From: an uncultured Prevotella sp.
GTDB taxonomy: Bacteria > Bacteroidota > Bacteroidia > Bacteroidales > Bacteroidaceae
Direction of reading: 5' to 3'
Assembly (NCBI GenBank): GCA_944319935.1
Contig: CALUFM010000026.1
Location: 1 to 32,261 of the forward strand
DNA: 32,261 nucleotides
The position numbers and the translations under genes were made by a program. Each line of letters starts with the position of its first letter. Position 1 is the first letter of the stretch. Below are positions 13,722-21,316 of the stretch, in pieces. The notes beneath the pieces were generated by a model, which made no database searches, had not been told where the DNA came from, and worked only from the letters and a program-made list of their open reading frames with translations.

Positions 13722-15032
13722 TTACATATCCATTTCGCCGATAAACGGAATTGCACCGTAACGTCCTTCAATGTATCCGTTTTCGATATTGATTGTATTG
13801 TGTATTTTAAAATCGTTGAGCGAATACATACGGCTGCCGCCATCTTTCTTTTCCACCAGCCATACTTCATCGGTACGGATGAAACTTTGGTTCAACAGAC
13901 ACGTCTGATGCGTCGTAAAGATTAATTGCCCGGTCGTCTCCTGTGATGAAAAATAACGGACCAGCTCACGAACCAAATGAGGATGGATGCTATGGTCAAG
14001 TTCGTCAATCACAACAGTTTTTCCAAGTTTCATCGCATCATACAAGGCTGGAACAAGAGACAGCAGACGAACCGTTCCGTCTGATTGGGATTGAATATCC
14101 ATATCCCTGGAAAAACCGTTTTGCCCAAATTGCTCAAACATCATTTGGCTTATCTTCTTCACTCCCTTTTCCACACTTACGGCACGAGTGTTCCTGAAAT
14201 CTATGACCTCTGACAAAACGCCAGAACGCATTTGTTTTACCGTTTCAACAGGCAATTCACCAACATCATGAGTGCTGACCCAGTCCTCAAAATTCTCGGT
14301 TTCAACTTTAACTCCGCTAATGCCCAAGTCTATGGTATTGAACAGTTCAGAGGCAAACTTGTTCAAGTCATCACTATTCTTAAAGAGACTTATCAATCCG
14401 GGACTGAAAGAGTGAAGCCCGATAATCAAGAGTTCCGCCTCAAACCACTTCCGGGCTTTATTTATATTAGCATCCGTCAGCACAGGCATATCGTTATTGA
14501 TGGTCAACAAACTTGCAAACGGATTATTCCTCATCCACCCAAGAACCATTCTTTCAACCTCATCTGACACAGCCATAGCATATTGCACGTCCTCACCTTT
14601 ACGAGTAAACACATTTGTATTTTCACTTACGCCCAAACCTGACACCTGCAAAGTCTCATACAGAATGCCCTGTCTACCTATTTCTACAGAATAAATAAAC
14701 GGCATGCCCTCTTTGGTAATAAACTCTATGGTCAGTTCAATCGGTTGGACACCGGCATCTTCCTTTAATGCAAAGAAATACCTTTCAATGCTTTCCTTAC
14801 CCAAGAAATTCTTGTCAGTCGCCAACGCCTTTATAAAATTAATTCCTTTAAGCAGATTTGACTTGCCGGCTCCATTAGCTCCGTATATTGCCGCCATCTT
14901 TAGGATGGGCAAGTTGTCGTTAAGCACCTCAATATGATTAGACAAAGAAGTCCTTTTCATGTTTGGAAACATATCAAACTGGACTTCATCGTTGAACGAC
15001 AAAAAATTCTTCAAGATAATGCGGAGTAACAT
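13722..15032 (-). CDS. rloA: RloA-like (AbiLi-type) AAA/ABC-class ATPase
   Basis: This 436-residue ATPase of the OLD/SMC-related AAA-15/21 group has a Walker A GANGAGKS (51-58), a signature-like SDGTVR region (about 317-322), a Walker B VVIDELDHSIHP (about 340-351) and a sensor TTHQ (about 373-376). The N-terminal MLLRIILKNFLSFND is typical of RloA and AbiLi proteins. It is the first gene of a two-gene operon with the RloB-like partner, as in RloAB/AbiL anti-phage systems. A promoter (15083-15115) lies 50 bp upstream. The pair sits between the rightward module and the integrase, the usual place for cargo. PARIS uses a related ATPase, but its partner is a DUF4435 protein, so AbiL/RloAB is the better fit. 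Confidence 0.85.
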   Translation of the reverse strand: MLLRIILKNFLSFNDEVQFDMFPNMKRTSLSNHIEVLNDNLPILKMAAIYGANGAGKSNLLKGINFIKALATDKNFLGKESIERYFFALKEDAGVQPIELTIEFITKEGMPFIYSVEIGRQGILYETLQVSGLGVSENTNVFTRKGEDVQYAMAVSDEVERMVLGWMRNNPFASLLTINNDMPVLTDANINKARKWFEAELLIIGLHSFSPGLISLFKNSDDLNKFASELFNTIDLGISGVKVETENFEDWVSTHDVGELPVETVKQMRSGVLSEVIDFRNTRAVSVEKGVKKISQMMFEQFGQNGFSRDMDIQSQSDGTVRLLSLVPALYDAMKLGKTVVIDELDHSIHPHLVRELVRYFSSQETTGQLIFTTHQTCLLNQSFIRTDEVWLVEKKDGGSRMYSLNDFKIHNTINIENGYIEGRYGAIPFIGEMDM

Positions 15033-15082
15033 AATTGGCTAAATTTTGGTTTATGACTTAATAAAATGCAACTATCCAGATG

Positions 15083-15115
15083 CAAAGATACAACGTTTTG
15101 GCTTATCCGTGAAAT
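15083..15115 (-). promoter_or_regulatory. Promoter of the rloA-rloB operon
   Basis: On the minus strand a TATCTTTG -7 box (15083-15090) is preceded by 20 nt and TTTC (around 15111-15115) in the -33 position. The -7 box matches the Bacteroidetes consensus TAnnTTTG exactly; the -33 box has one mismatch. Confidence 0.65.
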
Positions 15116-15158
15116 ATTCACGCCACTTTCTTCAACATTATCCTTAAATGAAATTTAA

Positions 15159-16685
15159 TCATCCAATTTTGTCAATCACACTCTTGAGCATTTCGTCATC
15201 AATGTCACGATACCTTACAAAAGCCTTGCTTCCTTCGACATGACCTGACATTTTACCTATTATGTTCGGGTCGGAGACTTGCTTATATGCGATACCGACA
15301 AATGTCCTTCTGGCTAAATGGCTACTTGCTAATTCGTTAATTGGGCGCATCTCCATTTCGCCGGTCAATGCATTCCGGACCTCAACATTACGGGTTATGC
15401 CTGCAATAGTAAATATCTGCTTTATCGCATCATTATATTTTTGGTCTGAAATAAACGGGAACAACCTGCCCTGCTTATCAACGCCTTTGTACTTGTTTAT
15501 CAGGTCAACCGCAATAGGGTGCAATGGTATTCTTGCAACAACGGCCGTTTCTCCTTCATCTTTTGTCTTATGGGGAGTGTATGTCAAGATTCCATTAACA
15601 ATGCTACGTTCCGTCAACTTTTTCAAATCGCTGACCCTGCAACCGACAAAGCAATGAAATACGAATATATCCCTCTGTGTCTCAAGATGTTTGGTTGGCA
15701 TTGGTGTTTGCGCTATTTTATCTCGCTCTTCTTTCGTAATGTAATAAGGCTTGCCGTATTTCTCAGAGCCAATCTTTACACCGTCAAACGGCTTATTATT
15801 AATCCTTCCTGTTTCATATAGCCAATTAAAAAATGCCTTCAGTTTCTTCATCAGCTTTATTACGGCATTCTCTCCCCTGCCTTCAACTTCATGGTAGCCG
15901 CTCTTTATGTTTGCGGGATAATTGTCAAGCATTGTCTTGAAAAGCCGCTTATATTTTACAGAAAGGTTCTTTTCATTTCTTAAATAATCCCTGAAATCTT
16001 CAATGTCATCCCTTGTCAGCATTTCAGGGTCAAACTTGAACTTACTTTCATCAGTCAACACTTTTGCCAAGTCATAACGATCCCTTGCCGCAGTTGCTTC
16101 ATACCTTCTAAATCCTTCATATCTTGCGATGGCCCTGATAAGAACCCTGAATCCCTTATTGTGGTCATAACTAAACTGTTTTTGCGTCAAATACACCTCG
16201 GCCTTACCATAAAACGTCTGTTCCTTCAAAACATCCTTTGGAGTATATTTTTCCGGATTGTTAAATCTATCAACAATCTGTTTAAGCCAATATCCCTTCA
16301 CCTCGGATTTATCTGCGTCTTCATAACTCTTGATGATAAAGTCCTTAAGGCGAATTATCCGATTTTGTTTCTCTTGGATATTCTGTTTCTCGACATTGCT
16401 TATAACCCTCTGTTCATTAATTACGATCTCACCAACCCCGTTTAAAACGTAGCCTTTCTTCTCGGCGTTGGCCATAGTCGTTGTCTTTGTCATTTTCTTA
16501 GGCATTGCAACGCCAGCCTCCAACGTCTTAGGCCAATTTATTGTATACTCAAAATAATCCGGAGCAATAAACACGCCGCTTTTTGCCCTAAGATTGAATT
16601 TGCTTCCTTGATAAAACCTTATCAGGATTTCACACGTTCCATCCGCCTGTTTCAATGTGGACAATCTTAAATCAATTTGAGCCAT
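15159..16685 (-). CDS. Tyrosine recombinase (integrase)
   Basis: This 508-residue integrase has all catalytic residues of the family: Arg350 (GCRVSDL), Lys373 (PHKTKDE), His456-x-x-Arg459 (SSHLARRTF), His482 (GHVEG) and the nucleophile Tyr492 (FVRYRD). The N-terminal ~280 residues hold the Bacteroidetes arm-binding region and a SAM-like core-binding domain (about 150-290). It would integrate and excise the element. It reads away from the right boundary, 200 bp from a tRNA-3'-end-like sequence, which fits tRNA targeting. Its promoter and four GGCGTG repeats lie directly upstream, suggesting autoregulation or arm-site binding. No excisionase is recognised nearby. Confidence 0.95.
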   Translation of the reverse strand: MAQIDLRLSTLKQADGTCEILIRFYQGSKFNLRAKSGVFIAPDYFEYTINWPKTLEAGVAMPKKMTKTTTMANAEKKGYVLNGVGEIVINEQRVISNVEKQNIQEKQNRIIRLKDFIIKSYEDADKSEVKGYWLKQIVDRFNNPEKYTPKDVLKEQTFYGKAEVYLTQKQFSYDHNKGFRVLIRAIARYEGFRRYEATAARDRYDLAKVLTDESKFKFDPEMLTRDDIEDFRDYLRNEKNLSVKYKRLFKTMLDNYPANIKSGYHEVEGRGENAVIKLMKKLKAFFNWLYETGRINNKPFDGVKIGSEKYGKPYYITKEERDKIAQTPMPTKHLETQRDIFVFHCFVGCRVSDLKKLTERSIVNGILTYTPHKTKDEGETAVVARIPLHPIAVDLINKYKGVDKQGRLFPFISDQKYNDAIKQIFTIAGITRNVEVRNALTGEMEMRPINELASSHLARRTFVGIAYKQVSDPNIIGKMSGHVEGSKAFVRYRDIDDEMLKSVIDKIG

Positions 16686-16708
16686 CCTTTCAAAATTTAA
16701 TTCAGGCG

Positions 16709-16740
16709 CAAAGATAACGGTCCTCCTTTTTCTTTACAAA
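16709..16740 (-). promoter_or_regulatory. Promoter of the integrase gene
   Basis: On the minus strand TTTG (16737-16740) and TATCTTTG (16709-16716) are separated by 20 nt, an exact match to the Bacteroidetes vegetative promoter. The start would lie about 15-20 nt before the ATG at 16685, so the leader is very short. Confidence 0.8.
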
Positions 16741-16741
16741 A

Positions 16742-16803
16742 ATTTTGGCGTGATTTTGGCGTGATGCATGAAATCGAATGAAATTTGGCGTGATTTTGGC
16801 GTG
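16742..16803. repeat. Four ATTTTGGCGTG repeats in two tandem pairs
   Basis: ATTTTGGCGTG occurs head to tail at 16742-16752 and 16753-16763, and again as an adjacent pair ending at 16803 (the first copy of that pair reads AATTTGGCGTG). The pairs begin about 40 bp apart. They abut the -33 box of the integrase promoter and lie between it and the presumed attachment site, as expected for integrase arm sites or operators. Confidence 0.8.
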
Positions 16804-16897
16804 CAACACAATTTAACACAAATCACATAATTAACTGTAAATCAATAAAGTAACTTTTATTCACTTTCATTGAATTTCATAAAATTGCACTAATTGT

Positions 16898-16914
16898 GTT
16901 CCTATCGGGCGCAC
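16898..16914 (+). other. Putative attachment site: tRNA 3'-end fragment
   Basis: GTTCCTATCGGGCGCAC has the form of the T-arm 3' strand plus acceptor 3' strand of a tRNA. No tRNA body precedes it, and a perfect terminator follows. This is what remains at the distal end after integration into a tRNA gene. The tRNA identity cannot be told from 17 bases. The intact copy should lie at the left end of the element, outside the window. Confidence 0.6.
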
Positions 16915-16920
16915 GGAATA

Positions 16921-16964
16921 AAACGCTAAATGGCAGACGATGAGCCATTTAGCGTTTCCCTTTT
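16921..16964. terminator. Bidirectional intrinsic terminator
   Basis: AACGCTAAATGGC and GCCATTTAGCGTT form a perfect 13 bp stem around a 9 nt loop. It is followed by TTTCCCTTTT on the plus strand and by TTTTATT on the minus strand. Rightward it would end the target tRNA transcript, leftward it would end the polysaccharide operon. Confidence 0.85.
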
Positions 16965-17027
16965 CCACAAAACCGCCACACTTGCGAATGCCCTCGTTTC
17001 AACATTCTCAATAAAAGGGCATATTGT

Positions 17028-17061
17028 TTTGGCTATTTATCGGTAAAAATCCTTACTTTTG
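17028..17061 (+). promoter_or_regulatory. Rightward promoter facing the end of the polysaccharide operon
   Basis: TTTG (17028-17031) and TACTTTTG (17054-17061) match the Bacteroidetes consensus with a slightly long 22 nt spacer. It points toward a 37-codon frame starting at 17081, which appears to be the remnant of a lost gene. Confidence 0.55.
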
Positions 17062-17080
17062 CAAGCATCAATGCACTAGG

Positions 17081-17194
17081 ATGGAATCACTGCTCACACA
17101 CATACGCTTCTGGATTTACATTGCCTTGGAGAAGTTCGGGCTCAGGCGTTCCTCTCCTTCCCGACGTTCAAGAGGAAAAGGGGATTGCCGATGA
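17081..17194 (+). pseudogene. Possible 5' remnant of a truncated gene
   Basis: An ATG frame of 37 codons (MESLLTHIRFWIYIALEKFG, then a basic tail RRSSPSRRSRG) starts 20 bp after a promoter. The first ~20 residues look like a real amphipathic N-terminus. The rest overlaps the 3' end of the convergent WecG/TagA gene and is probably not native. It may be what was left of a chromosomal gene when the polysaccharide locus was inserted or exchanged. A leaderless small protein is an alternative. Confidence 0.3.
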
Positions 17195-17864
17195 CATACC
17201 TGCGCCACATCCGGCGAGGCTCTTTCACGAGGCGGTAAAGCCATTCGAGCGAATGCTCCTGCCACCAGCGAGGGGCGCGCTCGTAAGTACCGGCGAAGAA
17301 GTCGAACACCGCGCCGATTGTCCCCACATGGCAATGGATGTCCAGCTCACCCCAATGCGAGTAAGCCCACTTCTCCTGTTTCGGCGCAGTCATGCCGACC
17401 CAGAGCAAGTCAGGGTCGGCGTCATTAATGGCTTTCACTATCGCGCGGTTGTCCTCTTCGGTGAACTCCGGCTTGTAAGGCGGCGAATACGTCACAACCT
17501 CGATATTCGGATACACCTTTTTTGCTTTTTCAACAATCAAGGCCAGCACCTTAGGCGAACTGCCCATGAACATACACCGACCGCCCCTGCTGTTGAGCCT
17601 CGCCATCTCGAACTCGAACAAGTCCCAGCCGGCGACGCGCTCCCGTGGTTGCGACTTGCACTTCAGCCACCTGCAGGCCTTCACGATGCTCGCCCCGTCG
17701 GGTATCAGGTAGTCGCCACGCCTCAACGCCTCGGCAAACAGCTCGTCATTCTGCGCCGTGTTGAACGAGTGCGCGTTTATAGTGTTTATCAGCACCTTGC
17801 CCTGCGGTATGTCCGCCAGAGCCGCCTTTGACTCAAGGATGTCAAGGTCACTTAGTCTCAACAT
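17142..17864 (-). CDS. WecG/TagA/CpsF family glycosyltransferase (GT26)
   Basis: This 240-residue protein fits GT26. Conserved blocks are NTINAHSFNTAQND (27-40), the DGASIV acceptor loop (56-61), RVAGWDLFEF, LLWVGMTAPKQEKWA, VGTIGAVFDFFAGT and the C-terminal RAPRWWQEHSLEWLYRLVKE followed by EPRR. Family members transfer a sugar such as ManNAc or ManNAcA onto an undecaprenyl-linked sugar early in repeat-unit assembly. It is the last gene of the leftward operon and its composition is GC-rich, unlike the AT-rich central genes. The ATG at 17864 is the first good start. It is membrane-associated without a transmembrane segment. Confidence 0.9.
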   Translation of the reverse strand: MLRLSDLDILESKAALADIPQGKVLINTINAHSFNTAQNDELFAEALRRGDYLIPDGASIVKACRWLKCKSQPRERVAGWDLFEFEMARLNSRGGRCMFMGSSPKVLALIVEKAKKVYPNIEVVTYSPPYKPEFTEEDNRAIVKAINDADPDLLWVGMTAPKQEKWAYSHWGELDIHCHVGTIGAVFDFFAGTYERAPRWWQEHSLEWLYRLVKEPRRMWRRYVIGNPLFLLNVGKERNA

Positions 17865-17969
17865 AATGATTTATTTAAATTCATCATCTGGTTTGTATAA
17901 TAAAAAGAAATATATACATATAAAAAGATAGTAACAGCTTTATTTAAAAACAGTCCGAAATACAACCAA
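17865..17969 (-). other. AT-rich intergenic spacer
   Basis: This 105 bp is very AT-rich (TATATACATATAAAAAGATAG). It may hold an internal promoter for the GT26 gene, but no TAnnTTTG box with proper spacing is evident on the minus strand. Confidence 0.4.
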
Positions 17970-19043
17970 CTAAATCAGCTCATTATAAATTTTCCCGATT
18001 TCAGAGTTTACCGTGTTAATGTCAAAAATTGTTTTAGCAAATTCCTTTGATTTCTGCGAAATTCTATCGCGCAAAGCCCCATCAGACATCATCCTAACCA
18101 TCTGCGAAGCTAATGCTTCTACGTCTCCAGGCTCAAATAACAGCATATTAACGCCATCCTGTGCCACATCCGGGATACCACCGACTGGAGTAGTTATCAC
18201 AGGCAAACCGTAGGCCCAAGCATCGAGTACCGCCATCGGAAAACCTTCGGCGTAACTCGGCAAGCAGAATACAGACGTTTCTTTAAAAGCCTTATCCTTT
18301 GCCTCACCCGACACCCAACCTAAGAACACCGTCTGTTCCGCTATGCCAAGCCGCGCAGCCAATACATAGCCCTGCTCCACTTCACCATTACCAGCAAAAA
18401 CAATCTGCCAATCAGGGAAGCCTCTGGCAATCTTGGCAAATGCCCTTATCATATCTTTATATCCTTTGCGAGCGTTCACAGTCCCAGCATAAAGTATTTG
18501 TTTCCTTTTCTTGTAAATGTCAGGATACACCTTCGCCGTACAAGGGTTGTATACCACACGCACCTTATCGTCCAGGTCAAAAGCCTCACTAACATATTTT
18601 TTCCAAATTTGCGACAACACTATCACGACGTCCGCTTTCATGAAAAGATAACGGTAAACGTTTTTGTACTTCCCGTTTATTGTGGTATCCGACGAAAAAG
18701 CATGGAAATGCACTATCACTTTTTTGCCAGCTAACTTCGCCAACGCCATGAACAGGCACTTGCGTATGGCCGACGGCGGTTCACTTGTATGTATATGAAC
18801 AATCTTACACAGCGGCAACAAGACAATAAACTCAAACAGTCCCTTCAGTAAATAAGCTAATTTCCACACCGCACCACGGTCGATATGCGTCTCAATCCAC
18901 TGGCAGCGGTATCCACGCCACTGCGCGCCAGTCTCGTGCGCTTTCAAAACTGATGTTATGCCGCCGCGCGTTTTGCGAGACGTGGCCACTATAAGAACTC
19001 TCGGATGTTTGCCCATAAATATTTTATTGGTTTTATCTGTCAT
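17970..19043 (-). CDS. Glycosyltransferase family 4
   Basis: This 357-residue GT-B enzyme (counted from the ATG at 19043; the frame extends four codons to a TTG) belongs to GT4. It has an N-terminal Rossmann start (HPRVLIVATSRKTRGGITSV), the KIVHIHTSEPPS and VIVHFHAFS strands, ILYAGTVNARKGYKDMIRAF at the domain junction and the nucleotide-sugar motif SYAEGFPMAVLDAWAYG followed by PVITTPVGG. The second acid of the usual E-x7-E motif is Asp here. It would add a sugar to the lipid-linked repeat unit at the cytoplasmic face. It sits between an acyltransferase and the GT26 gene on the same strand. Confidence 0.9.
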   Translation of the reverse strand: MTDKTNKIFMGKHPRVLIVATSRKTRGGITSVLKAHETGAQWRGYRCQWIETHIDRGAVWKLAYLLKGLFEFIVLLPLCKIVHIHTSEPPSAIRKCLFMALAKLAGKKVIVHFHAFSSDTTINGKYKNVYRYLFMKADVVIVLSQIWKKYVSEAFDLDDKVRVVYNPCTAKVYPDIYKKRKQILYAGTVNARKGYKDMIRAFAKIARGFPDWQIVFAGNGEVEQGYVLAARLGIAEQTVFLGWVSGEAKDKAFKETSVFCLPSYAEGFPMAVLDAWAYGLPVITTPVGGIPDVAQDGVNMLLFEPGDVEALASQMVRMMSDGALRDRISQKSKEFAKTIFDINTVNSEIGKIYNELI

Positions 19044-19126
19044 TGTTTCATACAAACTTTTGTACGCTAACGACTTATACTGCTAATTGTTTAGCCCTTT
19101 GTTCCATTGAGCTTTACCGAAAGAGG

Positions 19127-19678
19127 TTATGGCATTTCTTTCATTTTGATTATTTTTACAGGTATACCTGCGGCTACGGCGTTGTCTGGAATATTTTTCG
19201 TTACCACTGCGTTGGCACCAACCGTTACATTATCACCAATCTTGATACTTCCAAAAATCTTTACACCAAGACCAAAATAACAATTATCTCCCACGGTAAC
19301 ATATCCATTGTCTTCTCTTTCTGTCTTATTCCCAAAAACAACACCTGGAAGAAGCGTGCAATTCTTACCAATTCTCACTTTTTTGCCAACATGAATAAAA
19401 TCTCCCACATGGTAAATTCTAAGCCCTGGCCCGACTGTATTGGGATAAATAGTTATACGTAGTTTGAAACCAAGGTGTTTGTACCTAAAAAAATGCCATA
19501 GGAAAAGAAGCTTGTTTTTGCCTTTATAATATTCGACATAACGCAAATGCCTTATATAATGATATATATACCACACCTCGTTGTGAAGAAGCAAGTCCTT
19601 AATTGTCGGAGACTTCCCGTCAAAACGTTTTAAATCTTCTGACAGAAAGAATTTTAAATCTTGTTTAGAGCGTATCAT
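19127..19678 (-). CDS. Serine acetyltransferase-like hexapeptide acyltransferase
   Basis: This 183-residue left-handed beta-helix protein has hexapeptide repeats from about residue 85 (GPGLRIYHVGDFIHVGKKVR, IGKNCTLLPGVVFG, VGDNCYFGLGVKIFG, IGDNVTVGANAVVTKNIPDN) and the usual ending AVAAGIPVKI. The N-terminal helical part is CysE-like. In this locus it most likely O- or N-acetylates a sugar of the repeat unit and does not make O-acetylserine. It ends 84 bp before the GT4 start and begins 6 bp after the GT2 stop. It is AT-rich like the genes to its right. Confidence 0.88.
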   Translation of the reverse strand: MIRSKQDLKFFLSEDLKRFDGKSPTIKDLLLHNEVWYIYHYIRHLRYVEYYKGKNKLLFLWHFFRYKHLGFKLRITIYPNTVGPGLRIYHVGDFIHVGKKVRIGKNCTLLPGVVFGNKTEREDNGYVTVGDNCYFGLGVKIFGSIKIGDNVTVGANAVVTKNIPDNAVAAGIPVKIIKMKEMP

Positions 19679-19684
19679 ACAGGT

Positions 19685-20704
19685 TTATCTTAACTTTTTT
19701 ATAAAACAAATTATTTTTGCATAAAGAAAAAGTGCCCAAACGCTTTTCTGTAAAGTCAATAAATAATATATTCTTGAATTTATCGGTAAAAATTTTGGTG
19801 GGTACGTATTAGCTATTTCATCCCAAATCGGATCGTTTTGAATTTTATACAGTACATCTTTTTTATCTTTCAACCTTGACATTACCAAATCGCCGACATA
19901 AGATCTACAATAGCCAATAAATTGCCTGTTCACCCTTAATGTGGATTTTTCATCCCCCAATTTCCCTATCAAAACCTCCCGAAGTTTCTTAAAACCAGTA
20001 TATTTACCTAATTTAAAACTTTTTGTCAGTGATGAATCGTTTAAACAATAATAATAAAAATTATCTTTAAGATATGTTATTTTTCTTGCTTTTTTTAGAA
20101 AATCAACCTGAAAAGGAATGTCTTCAGAAACAACATCACGCTCAGAAATAAAATTGATTTTATTCTCACCAATAAGCGAACGTCTGTAAACTGCGTGCCA
20201 GACTGACATCTGATATTTCCGTTCTTGCTTTTCATATGGAGCGCAAGCTATCATGTCGAGCATGAAATTATTAATTTCATCACCAACCCAAACCTTATTT
20301 TCATCCACTTCCCGACTTTCTGCCCATACACCTTTCTTCATTTCAATATAAAATCCACAAAACGCAGCATCGGCATTTTCATGTATTGCCGACAAATACA
20401 GGCTTTCGTACATCTTGACATCAACATAATCATCAGAATCAACAAAAGCTACATATTCGCCAGTAGCAGCTTCAAGCCCAGAATTACGTGCTAATCCGAG
20501 TCCTGCATTCATCTTATGTATTACCTTTATCCGTGAGTCTTTCTCTGCATATTCTTCGCACATTTGCGGACAATGGTCGGGAGATCCGTCGTTTACCATA
20601 ATTATCTCAATATCATGTAAAGTCTGTTTCATCAAAGAACGCATACAGCGTTCCAGGTATTTTTCTACGTTGTAGACTGGGACTATAACACTTACTTTAG
20701 GCAT
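19685..20704 (-). CDS. Glycosyltransferase family 2
   Basis: This 339-residue GT-A enzyme begins with the classical GT2 core: VSVIVPVYNVEKYLERCMRS (4-23), IEIIMVNDGSPD (32-43), NAGLGLARNSGLEAATGEYV (66-85) and the DXD metal site FVDSDDYVD (about 87-95). A later ED (SEDIPFQ, near 187) is the likely catalytic base. The C-terminal part is basic and may bind the membrane. It would transfer one sugar onto the lipid-linked intermediate. The start ATG overlaps nothing and lies 5 bp downstream of the frameshifted acyltransferase gene. Confidence 0.92.
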   Translation of the reverse strand: MPKVSVIVPVYNVEKYLERCMRSLMKQTLHDIEIIMVNDGSPDHCPQMCEEYAEKDSRIKVIHKMNAGLGLARNSGLEAATGEYVAFVDSDDYVDVKMYESLYLSAIHENADAAFCGFYIEMKKGVWAESREVDENKVWVGDEINNFMLDMIACAPYEKQERKYQMSVWHAVYRRSLIGENKINFISERDVVSEDIPFQVDFLKKARKITYLKDNFYYYCLNDSSLTKSFKLGKYTGFKKLREVLIGKLGDEKSTLRVNRQFIGYCRSYVGDLVMSRLKDKKDVLYKIQNDPIWDEIANTYPPKFLPINSRIYYLLTLQKSVWALFLYAKIICFIKKLR

Positions 20705-20708
20705 AAGT

Positions 20709-21244
20709 TTATTTTAGTTTTCTTGCTGGGACACCACCGATAATTATACCTTTCTCAGTAAAAGAAGTTACAACTACGGCACCAGCGGCAATTTTAACAT
20801 CATCGGCAATTGTTACATTGCCTATTACTTTGGCACCAACTCCAAGCATTACATTATCACCTATTACTGGACAACGCAAATCATGAGGTCCAGCATTACC
20901 AATACAATTATTCCATGAAGACGGCAATTACGTCCTATAACTGAGCCACCGTTCACAACATTATTATAATGGTAAATCAATAAGCCTGGAGCTATATTTT
21001 CAGTAGATATTTCCAAACAGAGTTTTTCTCCAAGCCTGTTTCTTAAACATATAAAAAACAAATACAAAAGTTTTGCAAAAACACCTGCCTTTTGTTTGTA
21101 ATAATCAGTTTTGCGTGAATAATACTGCCAAATTCCAATCATCCTTACAGGTTCTCGTTTTATCCGTGAAAAGATAAAACGACTTTTACTATTGAACATA
21201 TACTCTTTGTAAATCCGACATTCAATTTTTATGATGTTTTCCAT
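20709..21244 (-). pseudogene. Frameshifted hexapeptide acyltransferase
   Basis: Two overlapping frames encode one CysE-like protein. The upstream part (from ATG 21244) runs MENIIKIECRIYKEYMFNSK to GGSVIGRNCRLHG and then goes out of frame. The downstream part resumes with NNCIGNAGPHDLRCPVIGDN and ends GVPARKLK. The join is at about 20908-20914, where GGAATAATTG reads properly if one A is restored. The parts together give about 178 residues, a normal length for the family. It is either a recent one-base loss in an A-run (phase-variable or pseudogene) or a sequence error. Intact, it would acetylate a sugar, as its neighbours do. Confidence 0.85.
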
Positions 21245-21316
21245 TCCGTTTGCAGTTTTGACAACATGATTAAGCCACAAATGGAACGTCAAGCATCACA
21301 CTTATTTCACATCTGT

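Larger units (their letters stand above)
1..16914. mobile_element. Integrated phage-like or IME-type element, right-hand portion
   Basis: The right boundary is inferred from a tRNA-3'-end-like fragment plus terminator at 16898-16964, with a Bacteroidetes tyrosine integrase just inside it reading away from the boundary. Inside are replication (helicase-primase), recombination (Sak annealing protein, RecB-like nuclease), DUF3871 and RloAB-type defence genes, which is accessory-element content. No capsid, terminase, relaxase or T4SS genes are visible, so prophage, satellite and IME cannot be told apart. The left end is outside the window: no second copy of the tRNA fragment is seen near position 1. 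Confidence 0.75.

Noticed and set aside
13722..15032. PARIS (AriA/AriB) assignment for the ATPase pair
   Set aside because: The partner has the RloB SNPCFEIW signature, not a DUF4435 protein, so AbiL/RloAB fits better.
17121..17831. Long plus-strand frame opposite the GT26 gene
   Set aside because: It is an antisense shadow of a clear GC-rich WecG/TagA gene and is rich in Arg, His and Pro.
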